Virus record (IMG/VR): IMGVR_UViG_3300021478_000001 | Location: 22,934-86,933 of that record | DNA: 64,000 bases | Strand: one strand, 5' to 3' | Source of the DNA: a virus | Shown: piece after piece, positions 44,439 through 51,094 of the stretch | How the letters are laid out: every line of letters starts with the position of its first letter | Numbering within the stretch: position 1 is the first letter of the stretch | Made by a program: the position numbers and the translations under genes | The notes under the pieces: model-generated | What the model was told of the DNA's origin: nothing | Seen by the model: the letters and a program-made list of their open reading frames with translations, nothing else | Databases searched by the model: none

Positions 44439-44837
44439 ATGAAAAGTGATGGCGACCTGCGCCGTTTATTCCGCAAGAACTTGCCGGAAGTCTTTTGGAC
44501 CAGCATAGAGTCTAGGCTAACTCAACAAGGCATTCCTGATCTACACGGTATCTGCAAAGGGAAATCATTCTGGATCGAGAACAAGAAAGCGCGCGGCAAC
44601 ATCGTGCGTTTTCAACCGATGCAGATTGGCTGGTTAAAGCGATACGCTAGATGTGGTGGAGCGTGTTTCGTAGCTGTTCGGGCAAAGAATGCATTGTGGT
44701 TGCTTCCTGGTGGATCTGTAGAAGTGATAGCAGTAAAAGGTTTGACTGCGATGCCGAAACAAACTCTATTAGGAAGCAATGGTCCCAAGGCATGGCCATG
44801 GCCGCGCATATTAGAGCTCTTGCAGGGTGTGGCATAA
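44439..44837 (+). CDS. VRR-NUC/PD-(D/E)XK nuclease-like protein
   Basis: A 132-residue protein with a compact PD-(D/E)XK core: G-I-P-D-L-H-G then W-I-E-N-K-K, followed by Q-x-x-W-L and C-F-V-A-V-R. This is the VRR-NUC/Holliday-junction-resolvase-like pattern common in phages. Such enzymes process recombination or replication branches. The ATG at 44439 lacks a good binding site; a TTG 24 bases upstream is the alternative. It is coupled to the zinc-ribbon gene in a rightward island. Confidence 0.75.
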   Translation: MKSDGDLRRLFRKNLPEVFWTSIESRLTQQGIPDLHGICKGKSFWIENKKARGNIVRFQPMQIGWLKRYARCGGACFVAVRAKNALWLLPGGSVEVIAVKGLTAMPKQTLLGSNGPKAWPWPRILELLQGVA

Positions 44838-45057
44838 ATGCAACAGTGGTCCCGGCAGCTGCCCCCTTGCCCCCTGTGGCACCCCTTGCGCAGCGCCGCA
44901 GGGGCAGGGGCAGCGCGCGGCAGGGCAGGGGGGCCGCTACCCCTGTAGCGGGGCAGGGGCAAAATGCGCCAGCGGCCACGGCAGGGGCCATAGCGGGCAT
45001 TTAGGTTTTTGGCCCTATTTTGGGCTTTTAAGCCTATCAGGCGCGCGCCTTTCCCAT
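44838..45057. other. GC-rich non-coding segment
   Basis: This gap between convergent genes is rich in ggcaggggc-type words and has a hairpin ccgctac/gtagcgg (44934-44951), plus gccc/gggc followed by tttt near 45011-45030 that may end the rightward island. It resembles 1020-1230 in composition and shares tggcaccccttgc with it. No gene is convincing on either strand. Confidence 0.55.
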
Positions 45058-45219
45058 TCATGTAATCACCACCATCCGTGCTTCCACAAGCTCGCCGATC
45101 TCGTTGCAAACATACAGCACGCGATCGTGCTCAACGATCAGTGGGCCGCTGTCTAAGATGTCGTCAGGCAGCTCGACTTCAAGCATGGTATTGTTTTTGC
45201 GGTACAAGGTCCATTTCAT
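45058..45219 (-). CDS. Small hypothetical protein
   Basis: A 53-residue beta-type acidic protein beginning M-K-W-T-L-Y-R. The start overlaps the upstream stop (ATGA), with AAGGAAG nine bases before it. Last gene before the GC-rich gap. No function. Confidence 0.65.
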   Translation of the reverse strand: MKWTLYRKNNTMLEVELPDDILDSGPLIVEHDRVLYVCNEIGELVEARMVVIT

Positions 45220-45473
45220 TGATTGTACTTCCTTTCGATAGCTTCGCATTCGGCACGTGTAAGTAGCCGATAGGTCATTGATGGTTCTATACGCTCTTCA
45301 TACATTTCAGGAACTTTGAAAAACTGAATCTCGCCACCTGGATTTAGACCAAGTAAGTGTGATCTAATAATTAGATCTTGCTCGTTGTAAGCTTCAATGA
45401 GTAGTGCGCCAAGAAATTTTTTACCTTTTGGTAGATTTGGATCACAGAACGACATCCACCACCAATTCATCAT
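45216..45473 (-). CDS. Small Trp-rich hypothetical protein
   Basis: An 85-residue protein with N-terminal N-W-W-W-M-S and C-terminal T-R-A-E-C-E-A-I-E. Two adjacent ATGs at the start are both possible, with AAAGG upstream. It overlaps the end of the gene at 45442. Function unknown. Confidence 0.65.
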   Translation of the reverse strand: MMNWWWMSFCDPNLPKGKKFLGALLIEAYNEQDLIIRSHLLGLNPGGEIQFFKVPEMYEERIEPSMTYRLLTRAECEAIERKYNQ

Positions 45474-45618
45474 GACTTACTACCTTTTGATTATCGTGAC
45501 AACTAGGTAGTTGTCCACATATGGAACAACGATTATCTCCTTGACTTTCAGCGACATATATATGTCCCTTAGGCGACATTTGTTTTTTGGTCAGATATAA
45601 ATCATGCCATTTAGGCAT
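45442..45618 (-). CDS. Short Cys-containing protein (58 aa)
   Basis: A 58-residue frame M-P-K-W-H-D-L-Y-L at its start, with C-S-I-C and a further C-H that could bind a metal. AAGGAG lies seven bases before the ATG, which is strong. Its last 32 bases overlap the next gene. No family recognised. Confidence 0.6.
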   Translation of the reverse strand: MPKWHDLYLTKKQMSPKGHIYVAESQGDNRCSICGQLPSCHDNQKVVSHDELVVDVVL

Positions 45619-45645
45619 TGTCTTCTCCTTTGCTAGTGTAGACTT

Positions 45646-45903
45646 TTATTTCTCTTCCTTTCTAAGCATAGCCAACGCATCACTTGCTAAAATGAGGCGT
45701 GGATCACCGGCAACTTCGATAATTTCTGCATCAGTCAATTCACGTAATTTTAGTTTCTCATCGAAAGCCATTATGTGACTACAGTAATAACATATGGAGA
45801 TGTCGCCAGGACTTGGTGTTTCTTTTCCAGATCCAATATAAGTTGCTGCATCATTTATCTTGCCGCAGTTGGTGCACGGTGATGGTTGCAGATCTGTGCT
45901 CAT
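45646..45903 (-). CDS. Small zinc-binding hypothetical protein
   Basis: An 85-residue protein with C-T-N-C-G and C-Y-Y-C, two Cys pairs for a zinc site, and a C-terminal helix. Start ATG at 45903 with GGAG six to seven bases upstream; its first codons overlap the previous stop (ATGA). Confidence 0.65.
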   Translation of the reverse strand: MSTDLQPSPCTNCGKINDAATYIGSGKETPSPGDISICYYCSHIMAFDEKLKLRELTDAEIIEVAGDPRLILASDALAMLRKEEK

Positions 45904-46502
45904 GTCTTCTCCGTTTCTAACATCTTGGCTATGTTTGCAGCTGAATTGAATCCCATTTTCATGTGAGCTGCTTTTTCGTGCCATTGACCCTCCCGCCAGC
46001 ATAGGAACATGCAATCATAGCGGTTGTCCCATCTGATGAGAGCATCGTATCCTTCGACTGTTCTTCGTTTCAAATATTCTCTGAGTACTGGATCCTGATG
46101 GGCATCCCTATGTTTCTTATCTACCCATACTTGGATAACTGGAATGACGTGACCTTCATTCGAGTACACATAGTCAGGACTCATATCAATTACATAGTGC
46201 GAACGATCTGGCCTCCTTAGTTCGGCGGTGTCATCATTGACTAGCCAGCGACAGTTCCATATCTTGCAGCCAAAAGGTCTTTGCTCATAAACGGTGCATC
46301 CCACATTATGTTTCTGGTATGGACACCTGACACCAGCTTCTTTGTTGAAATCTGGAATAGCACCATAGAAATCATTGGGCTGTATCAATCCTAATTGTAT
46401 CATGGTATTGGCTGTTCGTTGGGAGCCCACATAAACATCTGGGTCTCCAGTCATGGGCAACAGTTTGCAACAGAGTTGACAGTCGCCGCATTCTCTCTTC
46501 AT
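45900..46502 (-). CDS. YkgJ-like CxxCxxCC metal-binding protein
   Basis: A 200-residue protein with the N-terminal C-G-D-C-Q-L-C-C motif and later C-P-Y, C-T-V-Y and C-K-I-W-N-C that define the YkgJ (zinc/iron-chelating) family. The family is thought to bind a metal cluster; the substrate is unknown. It is complete and of normal length, in a chain of coupled small genes. Confidence 0.78.
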   Translation of the reverse strand: MKRECGDCQLCCKLLPMTGDPDVYVGSQRTANTMIQLGLIQPNDFYGAIPDFNKEAGVRCPYQKHNVGCTVYEQRPFGCKIWNCRWLVNDDTAELRRPDRSHYVIDMSPDYVYSNEGHVIPVIQVWVDKKHRDAHQDPVLREYLKRRTVEGYDALIRWDNRYDCMFLCWREGQWHEKAAHMKMGFNSAANIAKMLETEKT

Positions 46503-46549
46503 TTTTTAGTTCTCCTTTAGTGCATTTAACCTAAACCATCCTGCTTTCT

Positions 46550-46630
46550 TCAGGTCATTGACGCCCGTATTCCATAACCCGCAAATAAAGCGAGAACGCT
46601 GACAACAAGAATGAGCCAAGTTGTTTCCAT
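46550..46630 (-). CDS. Tiny membrane peptide (26 aa)
   Basis: A 26-residue frame with a single hydrophobic segment (W-L-I-L-V-V-S-V-L-A-L-F-A-G-Y-G). The ATG has GAGG six bases upstream. It lies in the gap between the YkgJ-like gene and the basic small gene. Likely real but too short to classify. Confidence 0.45.
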   Translation of the reverse strand: METTWLILVVSVLALFAGYGIRASMT

Positions 46631-46646
46631 TATTGCCTCGCGTTTG

Positions 46647-46691
46647 TTAGAGTAAGTTGTGGTTGTTGCAACATCCTTCTTCGCAGCCCAT
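46647..46691 (-). CDS. Possible 14-residue Cys-rich peptide
   Basis: A frame M-G-C-E-E-G-C-C-N-N-H-N-L-L whose start overlaps the previous stop (TAATG) and which has AGGAGG six bases upstream. Translation signals are good, but so short a product may be a leader or a by-product. Confidence 0.25.
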   Translation of the reverse strand: MGCEEGCCNNHNLL

Positions 46692-46813
46692 TACTTTTCC
46701 TCCTTCTTCTTTTTACGATCTGCACGCCATTTCTTCCATTGCTTTATCCAAGCACTGATGGCTTGTCTGTAGTCGTGGCGAGAATTGAAATCGTATCGGT
46801 AAGGTTTCTTCAT
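46691..46813 (-). CDS. Short basic protein (40 aa)
   Basis: A 40-residue, Lys/Arg/Trp-rich helical frame (M-K-K-P-Y-R-Y-D-F-N-S-R-H at its start, K-K-K-K-E-E-K at its end). AAGG precedes the ATG. It is the first gene after the tRNA in the leftward direction. It could bind nucleic acid, on charge alone. Confidence 0.55.
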   Translation of the reverse strand: MKKPYRYDFNSRHDYRQAISAWIKQWKKWRADRKKKKEEK

Positions 46814-46839
46814 TTTCCTTTTCCTTATGCAGTGAAATA

Positions 46840-46916
46840 TGGCGGGAGCGACGGGACTCGAACCCGCGACCTTCGGCGTGACAAGCCGATACTCTAACCA
46901 ACTGAGCTACGCTCCC
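46840..46916 (-). tRNA. tRNA-Asp (GTC)
   Basis: A 77-base cloverleaf read from the minus strand: acceptor GGGAGCG/CGCTCCC, D arm with AGTTGGTTA, anticodon stem TCGGC/GCCGA with loop TTGTCAC (anticodon GTC), T arm GCGGG-TTCGAGT-CCCGT, discriminator G and encoded CCA. Complete and apparently functional. It is the only tRNA I see in the window. Confidence 0.96.
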
Positions 46917-46926
46917 GTTTGGAGGA

Positions 46927-47127
46927 TTATTCTTTCTTCTTCAAGCTTGCTTGTATGCGCACCTTGCGTATCATGTGGTATATTCGTTTTATTATTTCAT
47001 CACGCTTGGCTACATCTAAGTTCGGCGCCATCCGCTGCACAAACTCCCGAGTGTTGTTCATCATCTGCACTTCAGCTTCGGTCGGTGGTCGCCAGCGTTT
47101 GCGCTTGGGTGGCCATTGCGCTTTCAT
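46927..47127 (-). CDS. Small basic helical protein
   Basis: A 66-residue basic protein (K-R-K-R-W-R-P-P-T-E-A-E, then a helix and K-K-K-E). The start overlaps the upstream stop (ATGA) with AGGGA before it. A longer frame upstream overlaps the neighbour and is not used. Possible nucleic-acid binder by charge. Confidence 0.62.
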   Translation of the reverse strand: MKAQWPPKRKRWRPPTEAEVQMMNNTREFVQRMAPNLDVAKRDEIIKRIYHMIRKVRIQASLKKKE

Positions 47128-47513
47128 TTTTCCCTGAGCCTCATCAAAATCTTGGGACCCACCAGATCTGATGGTGGTTGCGGTACATCTTTTCTGGCCC
47201 ACAGATGCAGGCACGTTGGATGACAGTTGATGTAACGGCTTTTCGGTGGATGAAACTGTACCACAAGTTCTTCCTCGTACCAAAATAAATCTTTGACATA
47301 GCACATTTCTTCCCAGTTGGGACAGCGCCACCCAGATACAGAAACATGCTCCCATCCATTGCTGAATTCATTAGCATCATTGGCCATTATCGCCAGTTCC
47401 ATATTACATGGTCCTAGTATTACGAAGGATCCAAACCTGTCCCCATGAAGACTGGCATAGGCTCCGGTTTGTATGCGACAGAGCTCCAGCTTGAGAGGGT
47501 ATTGCGCGCGCAT
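47124..47513 (-). CDS. DUF7694-like phage protein
   Basis: A 129-residue protein with W-E-H-V-S-V-S, C-P-N-W-E-E-M-C-Y-V-K-D-L-F-W, Q-F-H-P-P-K-S and C-L-H-L-W, a pattern I associate with a phage family annotated as DUF7694. Cys and His are conserved and might bind a metal. No function known. Confidence 0.7.
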   Translation of the reverse strand: MRAQYPLKLELCRIQTGAYASLHGDRFGSFVILGPCNMELAIMANDANEFSNGWEHVSVSGWRCPNWEEMCYVKDLFWYEEELVVQFHPPKSRYINCHPTCLHLWARKDVPQPPSDLVGPKILMRLREK

Positions 47514-47514
47514 A

Positions 47515-47826
47515 TTACAGATTCTTCAAGAAGGAGTGGGGTCCTACGACTATCGCTATGGGTCCTACCAGATAGTCTTCGGTAATGGATCTACCATAAG
47601 CTACTTCCCAAAATTTTTGCGCATTGGGATTGTAGGGCAAGCCATGTAGCTTACCCTCTTCGTTGCAGAAAGCGATGCAGGACTTGCCATCATACTTCGT
47701 GAAGTAGGGAACTATTTCAATCCAGCCTCCTACGATCTCTTTTAGCTGATCCAGCTGCGGCACTCTGTCCAGCTTCGTTATGTCTATCTTGCCGTCAGGA
47801 TGCATAGCGATCAAGCACTTTTCCAT
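47515..47826 (-). CDS. DUF3846-like protein
   Basis: A 103-residue protein with L-K-E-I-V-G-G-W-I-E, C-N-E-E-G-K-L-H-G-L-P-Y-N and a C-terminal G-P-I-A-I-V, the DUF3846 pattern. Such proteins are frequent in plasmids and phages, often near anti-restriction genes; role unproven. Confidence 0.72.
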   Translation of the reverse strand: MEKCLIAMHPDGKIDITKLDRVPQLDQLKEIVGGWIEIVPYFTKYDGKSCIAFCNEEGKLHGLPYNPNAQKFWEVAYGRSITEDYLVGPIAIVVGPHSFLKNL

Positions 47827-47829
47827 TTC

Positions 47830-48108
47830 CTAGTCCTCCGGTTGATGGTGTTTGTGCAAAGGGGCAGCACTGGCACAGCCGCGAAAGTGTGCTAGAGGCA
47901 GTGGCGCGTGCAGATCAGCGGTCAAATCTGTCACTGTGCAATGCAGAGCTCGTGCCAGTTCATTGACACGTTTTACGCTTGGTCTTACTCTATCACTCTC
48001 ATAGCTGTGTATTGTTGATGTTGTCAGTTTGAGTGCTGCGGCTAACTCCTTCTGTGTCATTCTACGGTAGTTGCGTATGGCTGCAAGACGACGACCATAA
48101 ATTCTCAT
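47830..48108 (-). CDS. HTH (Xre-type) regulator
   Basis: A 92-residue protein: helix-turn-helix at about 12-60 (I-R-N-Y-R-R-M-T-Q-K-E-L-A-A-A-L, then S-T-I-H-S-Y-E-S-D-R), typical Cro/C1-type. A longer frame upstream would read through the first repeats of array 1; I use the ATG at 48108, with GGAG six bases upstream. It sits immediately downstream of array 1 and could regulate the locus. Confidence 0.78.
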   Translation of the reverse strand: MRIYGRRLAAIRNYRRMTQKELAAALKLTTSTIHSYESDRVRPSVKRVNELARALHCTVTDLTADLHAPLPLAHFRGCASAAPLHKHHQPED

Positions 48109-48135
48109 TCCTTTCTCCACTAGTAGAAACTGATA

Positions 48136-49260
48136 GAACGCTCTTCTGCTTGCGATACTTTCTGTGTGCACGGCTCGCTCTTGCTTGACGATACTTTCTG
48201 TGTACACGGCTCGCTCGTTCATGCCGGTTACGACTCGCTCTTAGATTGCGATACTTTCTTTGGGAACGGCTCGCTCTTGCTTGACGATACTTTCCATGTG
48301 CACGGCTTGCTCGTTATGTTCGGTACTCTCAGGATTTCGGCTTGCTCTTAGTATACGATACTTTCCGGGACTATGGCTCGCTCTTGCTTGACGATACTTT
48401 CGTGAACTCTCGGCTCGCTTCTTGTCGTCGTTACTTTCGCTTTACACGACTCGCTCGCAAGATACAGTACTCTTGTGGTGCGCGGCTCACTCGTGCTTAA
48501 CGATACTTTCGGCATTCTAGGTTCGCTGTGTCTTTTCGATACTCTCCGGGAGGACGGCTCGCTCGTATCGTACGTTACTTTCTATCAGGTCGGCTCACTC
48601 TGGAATTACGATACTGTCGATTCACCCGGTTCACTTATCCGCAACGATACTGTCTACTGACACGGTTCACTCATTATCGTCGATACTTTCTACTGGCTCG
48701 GTTCACTCTCTAGTTACGTTACTTTTTCCAAGAGCTAGGTTTACTCATGATTCGCTACTATCCTAAACGCGGCTCGCTCGGACCTCATGTTACTGTCTCC
48801 TTCAACGGCTCGCTCACCAATGTTGTTACTTTCTTAGGGATCGGCTCGCTCAGGCTCCACGTTACTGTCTCCAGCTTTGGCTCGCTCACAAGATTTTCGC
48901 TCACGATGGCTCGCTCCGCATCGTCGATACTTTCGGAATTCTCGGCTCGCTTCTTGTCGTCGTTACTTTCGGCGAATTCGGCTCGGTTCACTCCACTTCG
49001 ACGTCACTGTCAATAGCCTCGGATCACTCTATTGCTTCGATGCTATCTTGCTATTCGATTCACTCCTCTGTTCAGATACTATTCATGGAAGACGGTTCAC
49101 TCACTCCACCGTGCCGTTACTTTCTGGTTCTTCGGCTCGCTCATGACTCATGTTACTTTCTTGACTTACGGCTCTCTTCAGCTCGCTCACTTTACTCGTT
49201 ACTCTCTGGGACTTCGGCTCGCTCATGACTCATGTTACTTTCTGGACCTTCGGCTGGTCT
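48136..49260 (-). repeat. TIGR-like array 1 (downstream of tasA)
   Basis: About 30 units of 36 bases. On the minus strand each reads GAGYGARCC, 9 variable bases, GAWAGTATC, 9 variable bases. It starts with a degenerate copy at 48136, runs regularly from 48154, and ends inside the last codons of tasA (final loop-type repeat 49234-49242 covers the tasA stop). Irregular units: a 12-base deletion at 48226-48240, a merged piece at 48888-48916, a fused edge repeat at 48980-48993 and a double repeat at 49170-49188. Blocks of GAGCGAGCC and GAGTGAACC forms alternate. The spacer ttgcttgac (plus strand) occurs three times. Probably transcribed leftward and cut to 36-nt guide RNAs, as known for TIGR arrays. 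Confidence 0.88.
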
Positions 49261-50167
49261 TCTTAGGCTCCTCTTGTGCTATATTTTCGTTGGCTGTGCG
49301 ATCCCTCCTTTCAATTTCTTCTCCCAGCGGTCCCTTGTAATATGCTTTGGCAAAGCCCGGGAACATGTGAGTATTGGGAATTTCTATTTCATGAGTATGT
49401 CCCATGATGGCAATGGCAAACGGCTTGACAGGAGGTGTGCCATAATGGTCCCAATACATCAAGGCGTGCAAGTGACTGAGAAACATCTTGGCTACATAGT
49501 TGCACGCTTGACTGTCGATGGTGATTGCCGGCAGCTTGCCAGTTTTTAGGAGTGCCATGACTTCAGGTGTCCTTGTCCTAAAAGTTTTGGCCCGCTCGGC
49601 ATTCATGCCGGTTTCATTTTTGTTGACCACATAGTCTTTACGCACTTCATAGATTTGGCGGTAGTAGGCGTTCTTGTCTTTCTGCAGTCTTTTGACACAC
49701 TGCCCGAGGTGCCAGCAGATCTGCCGCAGATCGGCATTGTATGGCCGCTTCTGTCCTTTCTCCCATACCATATCAGGATTTAATCCAGCGAATGACCAGA
49801 AGTGTCCGGCGGTTGGTGCCTTGGTTATATCCAAGTGTGCCAGCAATCCTGATGTGATGACAGGACCTATGCCATCATTAGATTGGCACCAACGCCCGAG
49901 TTGAGTGCTGTCGGCATACACCTGGAGTCCTTTCATAATTTCAGATTCAATGACAGCGAATGAATCTGCTGATTTGTTTAACAACATTGGTAGAATTGGA
50001 GCTCCATCCTTTTCTCCTAGATGACGCAATTGCATATCATTGCGCTTGCGCATTTCCTGTGCGGTGTAGTAATTAGCAACCAAGAATCTAGCTTCTGGAT
50101 TGCTAAGGTTGGCCGCTTGCAATACTACTTCTTTGCCGAAACGTGGAACTAGGCTAGCTCTTTTCAT
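49235..50167 (-). CDS. tasA: Tas-like protein (TasA type), Nop/IS110-C-terminal domain
   Basis: A 310-residue protein. Residues about 25-50 are a coiled coil. GIGPVITSGLLAHLDI near 99-114 and F-A-G-L-N-P-D match the IS116/IS110/IS902 (Transposase_20) helix-hairpin-helix; the following helices (Q-I-C-W-H-L-G-Q-C-V-K-R-L) continue it. Known Tas proteins hold a Nop domain related to box C/D snoRNP Nop56/58 and IS110, so this protein would bind array-derived RNA. No HNH or RuvC motif and no IS110 N-terminal DEDD domain are present, so it is TasA-like, probably RNA-guided binding without cutting. The C-terminus is basic. I use the ATG at 50167 (AGGAG seven bases upstream); GTG at 50191 is the alternative. 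Confidence 0.85.
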   Translation of the reverse strand: MKRASLVPRFGKEVVLQAANLSNPEARFLVANYYTAQEMRKRNDMQLRHLGEKDGAPILPMLLNKSADSFAVIESEIMKGLQVYADSTQLGRWCQSNDGIGPVITSGLLAHLDITKAPTAGHFWSFAGLNPDMVWEKGQKRPYNADLRQICWHLGQCVKRLQKDKNAYYRQIYEVRKDYVVNKNETGMNAERAKTFRTRTPEVMALLKTGKLPAITIDSQACNYVAKMFLSHLHALMYWDHYGTPPVKPFAIAIMGHTHEIEIPNTHMFPGFAKAYYKGPLGEEIERRDRTANENIAQEEPKKTSRRSRK

Positions 50168-50818
50168 AGTACACTCCTGTTGACGGTACACTCATTAACG
50201 GTTCACTCTTGTGCTGCGATATTATCAATGATCTCGGATCACTCCCTTGCGACGATACTATCAATTGGACTCGGTTCACTCTTGGACTACGATACTCTCG
50301 ATGCGTGCGGTTCACTCTAGGACCGCGATACTTTCTATCACTACGGCTCACTCTGCGTTGTCGGTACACTTCATAGTCACGGTTCACTCTTGTCTTTCCG
50401 ATACTATCATGAAAGACGGTTCACTCAACTTCGACGATACATTCTGCCGTTCCGGTTCACTCCCAAATTACGATACTATCATTAGAGACGGTTCACTCTT
50501 TGATAACAATACTGTCTGCGCGTATGGTTCACTCCGTGATTGCGATACTGTCGGACAGATTGGTTCACTCTTGGATAACGATACTGTCAGCTGACACAGT
50601 TCACTCATGTGTTGCGGTACTTTCTGCCCAAAGCGGTTCGCTCATATTCTACGATACCTTCCACACTTGCGGCTCGCTCTTGTTTTACGATACTTTCATG
50701 AACAACGGCTCGCTCCTTTAACACGATACTTTCCAGACTTTACGGCTCGCTTACCACGATACTTTGACGTACCGGCTCGCTCTTGTGATACGTTACTTTC
50801 TGAGCTTATGACTCGCTA
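50168..50818 (-). repeat. TIGR-like array 2 (between tasA and the SWIM gene)
   Basis: About 17 units of 36 bases with the same two repeats as array 1. On the minus strand it begins at the stop codon of the SWIM gene (50816-50818, inside an edge repeat) and ends in the tasA ribosome binding site (degenerate edge repeats at 50168-50208). The right part uses GAGCGAGCC and the left part GAGTGAACC, with one hybrid repeat at 50635-50643 at the switch. Spacers are mostly 9 bases, a few are 10. Confidence 0.88.
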
Positions 50819-51094
50819 GTGCAGAGTCATCTTGATAGGTTGCCACCATTGTTGTGTTTCATAGCAGTAGAATTTCAAACTATCTACTGCTCGCTTGGTG
50901 ACAAACAACGGAATCATATCACGATGTCTGCATGTCGGCTTGTTAGCAGCGAAGCACTCACAGTGGAGACGTCCTCGGCTGTAGCGGATGTTGTAGACTT
51001 CTTGGACATTGAGAAGGAAGTCAAACTTCACCATACGATAACCGCCGGGAGTTCTTTTAAGATTATATACGCTCTCAGTTCCCGATACTTTCAT
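50816..51094 (-). CDS. SWIM zinc-finger protein between the arrays
   Basis: A 92-residue protein. Residues 45-57 read C-E-C then C-R-H, the CxCxnCxH SWIM motif for zinc and DNA or protein binding. Both ends are embedded in array sequence: the ATG lies inside a loop-type repeat (51084-51092) and the stop inside an edge repeat. An internal ATG at codon 21 is an alternative start. Because it shares a transcript with the arrays it may be an accessory gene of the TIGR-like locus; that is inference. Confidence 0.72.
   Translation of the reverse strand: MKVSGTESVYNLKRTPGGYRMVKFDFLLNVQEVYNIRYSRGRLHCECFAANKPTCRHRDMIPLFVTKRAVDSLKFYCYETQQWWQPIKMTLH

Noticed and set aside
44612-45156. Ala/Pro/Gly-rich frames on both strands in the GC-rich segment
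   Set aside because: Low complexity and overlap with the VRR-NUC-like gene; no initiation signals.
46840-46916. Attachment site at the tRNA gene
   Set aside because: No integrase and no second copy of the tRNA 3' end in the window; the tRNA has a full cloverleaf and its own CCA.
49235-50167. Intact IS110 insertion sequence
   Set aside because: The N-terminal DEDD domain is absent, no element ends or target duplication are seen, and the gene is embedded in arrays.
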